Assembly (NCBI RefSeq): GCF_003217355.1
Contig: NZ_QJTK01000012.1
Span: 1-64,000, forward strand
Direction of reading: 5' to 3'
Length of the DNA: 64,000 nt
Origin: Rhodobacter viridis
GTDB taxonomy: Bacteria > Pseudomonadota > Alphaproteobacteria > Rhodobacterales > Rhodobacteraceae
The translations under genes and the position numbers were made by a program. Shown piece by piece: positions 18,410-24,332 of the stretch (its first letter is position 1; each line of letters opens with the position of its first letter). The notes beneath the pieces are model-generated. The model made no database searches and was not told the origin of the DNA. It worked only from the letters and a program-made list of their open reading frames with translations.

Positions 18410-19000
18410 TCAGCGCACGACGTCGAGACTCGGTTCGGCTGTGTCCGATGTGGCTTGCCAATCGGAGGCGGCATGAGCCGCCGCACGCTCGACCTTGACT
18501 TCGGGCTGCGGCGCCGGTTCCGGCTTGGCTTGCGCCTTCGGCGCCGGTGCGGCGGTGTCAGCCTCCGGTGCGACCTGCGGCTGCGGATCGGCCTCGGCAG
18601 AGCCTTCGGCTGCCTGCTGCGCCGCCGTTTCGGTCATCTCGGCCCGCGGGTCGGCTTCCGGTTCCTGCGGCGGCACGGCCATCAGCGCGGCGGCATTCGC
18701 CTCGAGCGGCGTCACGTCGAAAGTCGGCGGCGGGCCGGTCGGCGCGTCCGGGTCCGGTAACGAGGCCGATCGGCTTTGCGCAAGAACAGCCGTTTCCACC
18801 GCCAGATCGCGATTGCGGGCCTGCAACTGCACCACCCGCTCGTTCTGGTTCTGCGAGCCGACTTCGGCCCCGAGGCCGGAATTCGTATTCGCCGATGTGT
18901 TTGCCGGTTCGACGGTTGTCGCCGGCGGTTTCTTCTGTGGCACCATGCTCAGCAAAGGTGACCATCCGGTTTGGGGCATCAGCCCCGATATGCGGTCCAT
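18410..19000 (-). CDS. Hypothetical Pro/Ala/Glu-rich protein
   Basis: A 196-aa protein with no recognised domain. The N-terminus MDRISGLMPQTGWSPLLSMV is followed by low-complexity sequence with SQNQNERVVQLQARNRDLAVE near residues 49-69, possibly a short helix. The rest is rich in Pro, Ala and acidic residues (for example PAPKAQAKPEPAPQPEV). A GGAGAG ribosome site lies shortly upstream of the ATG. It has no signal peptide or TM segment and is probably largely disordered. An open frame runs on the other strand, but it lacks a ribosome site. Confidence 0.55.
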   Translation of the reverse strand: MDRISGLMPQTGWSPLLSMVPQKKPPATTVEPANTSANTNSGLGAEVGSQNQNERVVQLQARNRDLAVETAVLAQSRSASLPDPDAPTGPPPTFDVTPLEANAAALMAVPPQEPEADPRAEMTETAAQQAAEGSAEADPQPQVAPEADTAAPAPKAQAKPEPAPQPEVKVERAAAHAASDWQATSDTAEPSLDVVR

Positions 19001-19109
19001 TTCCCCACTCTCCTCGCGGTTTTACCCCTGACTTCGATGATGCGCCCGGCAAGTTACTCAGAAGTTACCAAGCGCGACCAATTCGGCAGAGGGTTAACGC
19101 GCGCCGGGA

Positions 19110-19769
19110 TCAGGGGCGCAGCAGCCGGTCAAAGAGCGTGTCGAGGAAGCGCTCGGCTTCCGTATAGGGGTCGTGACCCGGGCCCAGCACGGCGCGGACC
19201 TGCACGTCGAAATCCGCATAATGTTGTGTCAGCGCCCAGATCGAGAAGATCAGGTGGTGCGGATCGACGGGCGCGATCTTTCCCGCGGCGCTCCAGCCGC
19301 GGATGATCGCCGCCTTTTCGTCGACCAGAACCTTCAGTTCGACCGCCAGCGTGCCTCCCATCCGCGGGGCGCCTTGCAGGATTTCATTGGCGAACAACCG
19401 GCTTTCGCGCGGCATCGCGCGACTCATCTCCAGCTTGCGGCGCATGTAGCGCATGATTTCGTCGCGCGGCTCACCCTCGGCGCGCATCTCGCGCAGCGGC
19501 GCCAGCCAGTCATCAAGCAGCGAGCTGAGCAGCTCCAGATGGATCGCCTCTTTCGAGGGGAAGTAATAGAGCAGGTTCGGCTTCGACAGACCCGCCGCGG
19601 TGGCGATCTGGTCGAGCGTCGCCCCGCGAAACCCCTGCGCCGAAAACACCTCGAGCGCGGCGTCAAGGATCGCTTCGATGTTGCGCTTCTGGATGCGGGT
19701 GAGCGGACGCGCGGAGGTTTCGGCGGGCTCGGCGGGCATCGGATCGGCGGACATCGGTTCAGAGGGCAT
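19110..19769 (-). CDS. rutR: RutR-type TetR-family transcriptional regulator
   Basis: A 219-aa repressor closely resembling E. coli RutR, which senses uracil/thymine and controls pyrimidine degradation. The HTH reads GATLDQIATAAGLSKPNLLYYFPSKEAIH (about residues 50-78), and the ligand domain shows WLAPL, RLFANEILQGAP, DEKAAIIRGW and IDPHHLIFSIWALTQHYADF-like sequence with near-identity to RutR. AGGA lies about 10 bp upstream of the chosen start. It is divergent from an omega-aminotransferase gene, and a RutR-type operator lies in the middle of the shared promoter, so it probably controls both. The rut operon itself is not in the window. Confidence 0.9.
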   Translation of the reverse strand: MPSEPMSADPMPAEPAETSARPLTRIQKRNIEAILDAALEVFSAQGFRGATLDQIATAAGLSKPNLLYYFPSKEAIHLELLSSLLDDWLAPLREMRAEGEPRDEIMRYMRRKLEMSRAMPRESRLFANEILQGAPRMGGTLAVELKVLVDEKAAIIRGWSAAGKIAPVDPHHLIFSIWALTQHYADFDVQVRAVLGPGHDPYTEAERFLDTLFDRLLRP

Positions 19770-19835
19770 GCGGTCACAGTCCTTTTATACAGGCGCGGGA
19801 AGCTTGACGCCGCCCGTTCCGATGTTAGCCTGATG

Positions 19836-19851
19836 CTGACCGTTCGGTCAA
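19836..19851. promoter_or_regulatory. RutR operator
   Basis: CTGACCGTTCGGTCAA contains the perfect inverted repeat TGACCG-TT-CGGTCA. The established E. coli RutR consensus is TTGACCA-N2-TGGTCAA, and 11 of 14 defined positions match. It lies 66 bp from the rutR start and 62 bp from the aminotransferase start, central to the divergent promoters. Confidence 0.8.
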
Positions 19852-19913
19852 ACGACCCGGCCCGAGATCCGGGCGCAAAATTCGGCCCAAACCGGCCCTT
19901 CAGGGAGACTTCC

Positions 19914-21239
19914 ATGGCGCTCGACCGCAAGACGCCCAATGATCTCAATGCCTTCTGGATGCCGTTCACGGCGAACCGGCAATTCAAGAAAGCGCCCCGG
20001 ATGTTCGTGGGCGCCAAGGACATGCATTACACCACCGCGGATGGCCGTCAGGTGCTCGATGGTACCGCGGGGCTGTGGTGCTGCAACGCGGGGCATTGCC
20101 GCCCGAAGATCTCCGAAGCGATCGCGAAACAGGCGGCCGAGCTCGATTATGCGCCCGCCTTCCAGATGGGCCATCCGGCCGCCTTCGAGCTGGCGAACCG
20201 CATCATCGACATCGCGCCGAAGGGGATGGAACATGTGTTCTATACCAACTCCGGCTCGGAATCGGTCGAGACGGCGCTGAAGCTCGCCATCGCCTATCAC
20301 CGCGCCCGCGGCGAAGGCGCCCGCACCCGGCTCATTGGCCGCGAGCGCGGCTATCACGGCGTGAACTTCGGTGGCATCTCGGTCGGCGGCATCGTCACCA
20401 ATCGCAAGATGTTCGGCAGCCTGCTGACCGGCGTCGATCACATGCCGCACACCCATCTTCCGGCGCTGAACGCCTTTTCGAAGGGGCAACCGGAGCATGG
20501 CGCCAATCTGGCGGATGAGCTGGAGCGCATCGTCACCCTGCATGGCGCGGAAACCATCGCCGCCGTGATCGTCGAACCGATGGCAGGCTCGACCGGCGTG
20601 CTGCTGCCGCCGAAGGGCTATCTGCAGAAGCTGCGCGAGATCACGAAGAAACACGGCATCCTCTTGATTTTCGACGAGGTGATCACCGGCTTCGGGCGGC
20701 TCGGCTCGGCCTTTGCGGTGCAGCATTACGACGTGCTGCCCGACATGATGACGACCGCCAAGGGTCTGACGAATGGCGTCATTCCGATGGGCGCGGTGCT
20801 GACCACCGCCGCCGTGCATGACGCCTTCATGCAGGGCCCCGAGCACATGATCGAGCTTTTCCACGGCTACACCTATTCGGGCAACCCGATCGCTGCCGCA
20901 GCCGGGATCGCGACGCTCGAAACCTACAAGGAAGAAGGGCTTTTCGAGCGCTGCGCGGAGCTCGCCCCCTATTGGCAGGAGGCGCTGCACAGCCTGCGCG
21001 GCACCCGTCACGTCATCGACATCCGCAACGAGGGCCTGATCGGCGCGGTCGAACTGGAGCCGATCGCCGGGGAGCCGACGAAGCGGGCCTTCACCGCCTT
21101 CCTGAAGGCCTATGAAAAGGGCATCCTGATCCGTACCACCGGCGACATCATCGCGATGAGCCCGCCGCTGATCATCTCGAAAGCGCAGATCGACGAGCTG
21201 ATCGGCACGCTGAAATCGGTGCTCGAGACGCTCGACTGA
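19914..21239 (+). CDS. Class III aminotransferase, beta-alanine (omega-amino acid):pyruvate type
   Basis: A 441-aa PLP enzyme of the omega-amino acid--pyruvate aminotransferase group. Segments include NDLNAFWMPFTANRQFKKAPRM, GTAGLWCCNAGHCRP, YTNSGSESVETALKLA, RERGYHGVNFGGISVGG, LIFDEVITGFGRLGS (PLP Asp) and MMTTAKGLTNGVIPMGA (PLP Lys). The start at 19914 has GGGAGA upstream. Its divergence from rutR across a RutR-like operator ties it to pyrimidine breakdown: beta-alanine and 3-aminoisobutyrate, products of the reductive pathway, would be transaminated to semialdehydes. The gene name is left blank because the exact substrate is unproven. Confidence 0.88.
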   Translation: MALDRKTPNDLNAFWMPFTANRQFKKAPRMFVGAKDMHYTTADGRQVLDGTAGLWCCNAGHCRPKISEAIAKQAAELDYAPAFQMGHPAAFELANRIIDIAPKGMEHVFYTNSGSESVETALKLAIAYHRARGEGARTRLIGRERGYHGVNFGGISVGGIVTNRKMFGSLLTGVDHMPHTHLPALNAFSKGQPEHGANLADELERIVTLHGAETIAAVIVEPMAGSTGVLLPPKGYLQKLREITKKHGILLIFDEVITGFGRLGSAFAVQHYDVLPDMMTTAKGLTNGVIPMGAVLTTAAVHDAFMQGPEHMIELFHGYTYSGNPIAAAAGIATLETYKEEGLFERCAELAPYWQEALHSLRGTRHVIDIRNEGLIGAVELEPIAGEPTKRAFTAFLKAYEKGILIRTTGDIIAMSPPLIISKAQIDELIGTLKSVLETLD

Positions 21240-21247
21240 GACAGGAA

Positions 21248-21275
21248 GGGGGCGGGTGGCCGCCCCCATTTCTTA
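21248..21275 (+). terminator. Rho-independent terminator after the aminotransferase
   Basis: An 8-bp perfect stem (GGGGGCGG 21248-21255 with CCGCCCCC 21260-21267) with a GTGG loop is followed by ATTTCTT. It lies 8 bp beyond the stop codon. Confidence 0.8.
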
Positions 21276-21329
21276 CCGGCGTTTGGACTTTCTTAACCAT
21301 TCCGAGGCATCCTGATTGCGGAGGATGCC

Positions 21330-21785
21330 ATGCCCACAACCGCAAGTAAAAATTCCAAGCAGCAGATCAACTCTGACGAGGCGCTCTCTCCGGTGCTCGT
21401 CTGGGGGGGGGGATTCGCGCTTGTGGTGCTGGTGGCGGTGCTGTTCTGGGGGGTCTGGAAGACCCAGTTCGCCGCCCCTCCGGGCCATCTTTTCGATACG
21501 CCCTCGCTTGATGTCGAGGCGGGCTACTGCCTGTCGGTGGCGCAGTCGATCGTTCCCAGCGGCGCCCCCCCGGGCAGCTATTTCGAGGAAGCGGCGCAAT
21601 TCTGGGTCAAGCGCATGCGCGACATCAAGTCCGACATGGGGCCCGCGATCGCGCAGGGGCGCGCCAAACTTGCGGTCGACAAGCAGGCCTCGGGGCAGAA
21701 GGCGTCTGTCTGGCTGCAATATGCGATGGATCTCTGCTCGCGCCGCGCCCTGAATTACGGGGCGCATTTCCGCAGTTTCGACTGA
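21330..21785 (+). CDS. Hypothetical single-span membrane protein
   Basis: A 151-aa protein with a polar N-terminus, one TM helix at about residues 21-42 (PVLVWGGGFALVVLVAVLFWGV) and a periplasmic C-terminal part. This part contains GYCLSVAQSIVPSGAPPGSYFEEAAQFW and a second cysteine in MDLCSRRAL, so a disulfide is possible. There is no recognised family. A GGAGG-type ribosome site precedes the start and a TTAACCAT motif lies near 21294. It follows the aminotransferase terminator, so it is probably its own unit. Confidence 0.68.
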   Translation: MPTTASKNSKQQINSDEALSPVLVWGGGFALVVLVAVLFWGVWKTQFAAPPGHLFDTPSLDVEAGYCLSVAQSIVPSGAPPGSYFEEAAQFWVKRMRDIKSDMGPAIAQGRAKLAVDKQASGQKASVWLQYAMDLCSRRALNYGAHFRSFD

Positions 21786-21799
21786 ATCGTCAGGCTGCT

Positions 21800-21813
21800 T
21801 GACACAGATCAGG
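21800..21813 (+). promoter_or_regulatory. FnrL-like box (one mismatch)
   Basis: TTGACACAGATCAG matches TTGA-N6-TCAA at all positions except the last. It lies 82 bp upstream of the small lipoprotein gene and just before a 20-bp palindrome. Binding is inferred from consensus only. Confidence 0.4.
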
Positions 21814-21828
21814 GCGTCATCGCATGCT

Positions 21829-21848
21829 GTGAACTATGTAGTTCACAT
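21829..21848. promoter_or_regulatory. Perfect 20-bp palindromic operator candidate
   Basis: TGTGAACTATGTAGTTCACA is a perfect dyad of 9-bp arms around TG. It lies 46 bp upstream of the lipoprotein start, in a position suited to a repressor operator. The arms do not fit CRP/FNR half-site spacing. No regulator gene is immediately adjacent except the ScfR-type gene at 22226. Confidence 0.6.
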
Positions 21849-21894
21849 CGCTTCGGGGCATCCCCGGGCGGGCGCGATCTGGAGGAGGCCGCAC

Positions 21895-22050
21895 ATGACC
21901 TGCACACCCACCCGCAAGACATCGCTTGCGTTTCTGGCCGCTCTGGCCCTTGCCGCCCTGTCCGGCTGCACGCAGCCGCCGGGCAAATGCGAAGGCGGCG
22001 TTTCCGATCTGTCCACGCTGTCGAGCGTGACGGTGCAAAACCCCTGCTGA
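21895..22050 (+). CDS. Small lipoprotein (51 aa)
   Basis: A tiny exported protein. The start at 21895 is supported by a GGAGGAGG ribosome site and because it opens a lipoprotein signal: basic MTCTPTRK, hydrophobic SLAFLAALALAAL, then the lipobox LSGC. The mature peptide from Cys is about 27 residues, CTQPPGKCEGGVSDLSTL onward, ending NPC with three cysteines. It has no known family. It lies downstream of an FnrL-like box and a perfect palindrome, suggesting tight regulation. Confidence 0.75.
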   Translation: MTCTPTRKTSLAFLAALALAALSGCTQPPGKCEGGVSDLSTLSSVTVQNPC

Positions 22051-22225
22051 TTTGTCACGGCGCAGGGGCAGGCCCGCGTGCCGGGGTGCCCCCCTCTGCC
22101 GCGGGCCGATCGCGCGTGCGCCCTGCCGCCTCTCGCGGCGGGGATGGTAAATTGCGTTGTGTTCCCTGAACTTGTTTGTAAATTCGTGAGGGGGTCCCGG
22201 GCTCCCTCCGAGGTGTGGGGATACG

Positions 22226-23566
22226 ATGGCACGATCTGCCCTGACGGGCACGCGGATACGTGAAAGGCGGCTGGCGCTGAAACTGCGTCAGGCCGATCTT
22301 GCGCGGTCGGTCGGAATTTCGGCCGCCTATCTGAACCTGATCGAACACAACCGCCGTCGGGTCTCCGAGCCTTTGCTCGACACCTTTGCCCAAGCGCTGG
22401 GTGTCGCGCCGGTCGCGTTGTCGGAAGGGGCGGAAAGTGCGCTCTTCGAAGCCCTGCGCGAGGCGGCGGCGGGGGCTGACACGACAGGCGCCGAAGCCGG
22501 GGCGCTGATCGACCCGTCCGAGCTGGACCGGATCGAGGAATTCGTCGGCCGCTTTCCCGGCTGGGCGAAGATTCTGGCGGCGCGGCAGGCCCGGGCGGCG
22601 GCGCTCGAGCGGGTGGTCGAGACCTATTCCGAGCGGATGGGGCAGGACCCTTACCTGCTCGACGAGCTGCACGAAGTGCTGTCTGCCGTGACCTCGCTGC
22701 GCTCGAGCGCGGCGATTCTGGTCGAGACCCCCGATATCGAACCGGAGTGGCAAGCGCGGTTCCTGTCCTCGATCGCCTCGGAAAGCCTGCGTCTGAGCGC
22801 GGCCGCCGAGGGGCTTGTCGCCTATCTCGACGGCATCGAAGCGGCGGATTCGGGCCTTGCCGCGCCGCTCGATCAACTTGAATCTTGGCTTTCGGCGCGC
22901 GGCTGGCATCTGGCGGAATTCGAGCGCCCCGATCCGCCCGCGCCCGCCGATCTGATCGCGCAGGCGCCGGAACTGGCCGCCTCGGCCGCGCGCGATCTCG
23001 CCTTGGGCTATCTGACCCGCGCGTTGGCCGACAGCCGCATCCTGCCGCTCAAGCCGTTCCTTGCCGCGCTGGCCGAGACCGGGCTCGACCCCGGGCGGCT
23101 CGCGGCGCGGTTCGGCGCGCCGATGGCCGCGGTCTTTCGCCGTCTGGCGACGCTGCCCGAGGGCGCGGCCAACCTGCCGCCGCTTGGCCTTGTCGTCTGC
23201 GATGCCTCGGGCACGCTGACGCTGCGCCGCCCGCTGCCGGGATTTGCGCTGCCGCGCTCGGCCGCCGGCTGCCCGCTCTGGCCGCTTTACGAGGCGCTGG
23301 CGCGGCCGATGCAGCCGTTGCGTCTCACCCTCGACATGGCCGGGCGGCTGCCGCAGCGCTTCCAGTCCTGGGCCTTTGCCGCCCCCCGCCCGCCCGAGGG
23401 ATCGGCCGCCGCCTTCGACGCCCCGGTGCTGATGGAGGCGATGATGCTTGTCACCCCCGCCACCACCCGGTCCGAGGACGCGCGGCCGGTCGGCACCTCC
23501 TGCCGGGTCTGCCCGCGCCGCGACTGCACCGGACGGCGCGAGCCCTCGCTGATCGCTGCCCGCTGA
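22226..23566 (+). CDS. ScfR-type short-chain fatty acyl transcriptional regulator (XRE HTH + DUF2083)
   Basis: A 446-aa cytosolic regulator. An N-terminal HTH_3 domain (about residues 4-62: LTGTRIRERRLALKLRQADLARSVGISAAYLNLIEHNRR) is followed by a helical middle region. The C-terminal DUF2083 region ends TSCRVCPRRDCTGRREPSL with a conserved Cys cluster. This architecture is the ScfR family, whose members control acetate, propionate or glyoxylate metabolism in response to acyl-CoAs. The M78-like central segment shows no HExxH motif. Two GTAAATT copies lie upstream at 22147 and 22178. The regulated genes cannot be told from position. Confidence 0.82.
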   Translation: MARSALTGTRIRERRLALKLRQADLARSVGISAAYLNLIEHNRRRVSEPLLDTFAQALGVAPVALSEGAESALFEALREAAAGADTTGAEAGALIDPSELDRIEEFVGRFPGWAKILAARQARAAALERVVETYSERMGQDPYLLDELHEVLSAVTSLRSSAAILVETPDIEPEWQARFLSSIASESLRLSAAAEGLVAYLDGIEAADSGLAAPLDQLESWLSARGWHLAEFERPDPPAPADLIAQAPELAASAARDLALGYLTRALADSRILPLKPFLAALAETGLDPGRLAARFGAPMAAVFRRLATLPEGAANLPPLGLVVCDASGTLTLRRPLPGFALPRSAAGCPLWPLYEALARPMQPLRLTLDMAGRLPQRFQSWAFAAPRPPEGSAAAFDAPVLMEAMMLVTPATTRSEDARPVGTSCRVCPRRDCTGRREPSLIAAR

Positions 23567-23573
23567 CGGCGGT

Positions 23574-23602
23574 TTGACAGCATGGGGACAAGCGTGGATA
23601 GA
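23574..23602 (+). promoter_or_regulatory. Sigma-70-type promoter for the response-regulator operon
   Basis: TTGACA at 23574-23579 and GATAGA at 23597-23602 have ideal 17-bp spacing. They lie just after the ScfR-type stop codon and about 24 bp before the response-regulator start, which has a GGGGGAGGAG ribosome site. Confidence 0.55.
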
Positions 23603-23625
23603 TTGACCGGGGGAGGAGTTCGATC

Positions 23626-24039
23626 ATGGCGGAAAAGCATGTGCTATTGGTCGAGGACGAGCCGAATATCGCCGAGGCGATCCGGTTCATCCTGACGCGG
23701 GCGGGCTGGAACGTGACCGTAGAGGCCTCGGGCATCGCGGCGCTGGCCCGTATCGCCGCGCTGCGTCCGACCGCCGTCATCCTCGATCTGATGCTGCCCG
23801 GCCGCTCCGGTCTTGAAATCCTGGCCGAACTGCGCGCCGATGCCGATCTGGGCGCCACCCCGGTGCTGATGCTGACCGCCCGCGGGCAGGGCCGCGACCG
23901 CGAAGCCGCCGCCGCTGCGGGGGCCTCGGCCTTTCTTGCCAAGCCCTTCGCCAATGCCGATGTGCTGGCCGCGCTCGAGGCGATCGCCGCCCCGGTCCTT
24001 GCTGCCTCGGTTCTGGCGGGATCGGGCAAGGCAGGCTGA
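23626..24039 (+). CDS. Single-domain response regulator (REC only)
   Basis: A 137-aa receiver protein with no output domain. The acidic pocket is DE at 11-12, the phospho-acceptor is Asp54 (AVILDLMLPGRSG), the switch Thr is Thr84 (LMLTAR) and the conserved Lys is Lys106 (LAKPF). All catalytic receiver residues are present. Its stop overlaps the next start (TGATG), and the operon continues with a membrane protein and an SSS-type histidine kinase, its likely partner. Without a DNA-binding domain it must act through protein contacts or as a phosphate sink. Confidence 0.9.
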   Translation: MAEKHVLLVEDEPNIAEAIRFILTRAGWNVTVEASGIAALARIAALRPTAVILDLMLPGRSGLEILAELRADADLGATPVLMLTARGQGRDREAAAAAGASAFLAKPFANADVLAALEAIAAPVLAASVLAGSGKAG

Positions 24040-24329
24040 TGCCGGGCTCCGCCACGCCGCTGTTCCTGGCCCGGCGCTCCTATCGGCGCCGTCGCATGAT
24101 GGATGCGGCCCGGCTTTTGCCGCTGGTCGGGCTGGTGCTGATCCTGCTGCCGATGCTCTGGCATCCGGCCGACACGCCGATCCCGGATACCGCACGCGGC
24201 ATGATCTATCTTTTCTCGGTCTGGGTCGGGCTGATCCTTGCCGCTGCGGCGCTGGCCCGCGGTCTGGCCCCGGCGCTCGATGCCGAGGAAGAGGCCGAGG
24301 GCAGCACGCCCGAACCCGGAGACAGCTGA
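24039..24329 (+). CDS. Small membrane protein between response regulator and SSS kinase
   Basis: A 96-aa protein with two predicted TM helices (about residues 23-40 LLPLVGLVLILLPML and 55-77 MIYLFSVWVGLILAAAALA) and an acidic C-terminal tail (EEEAEGSTPEPGDS). No family is recognised. Its start overlaps the response-regulator stop by 1 nt, and its stop is 3 bp before the kinase gene, so the three are made together. In transporter systems, small two-TM proteins next to SSS proteins are common (DUF485-like in acetate permease operons). Similarity to DUF485 here is only positional. Confidence 0.75.
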   Translation: MPGSATPLFLARRSYRRRRMMDAARLLPLVGLVLILLPMLWHPADTPIPDTARGMIYLFSVWVGLILAAAALARGLAPALDAEEEAEGSTPEPGDS

Positions 24330-24332
24330 TCC

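Noticed and set aside
18221-18760. Plus-strand open frame across the accB upstream gap
   Set aside because: No ribosome site or domain; it overlaps a minus-strand gene that has a GGAGAG site.
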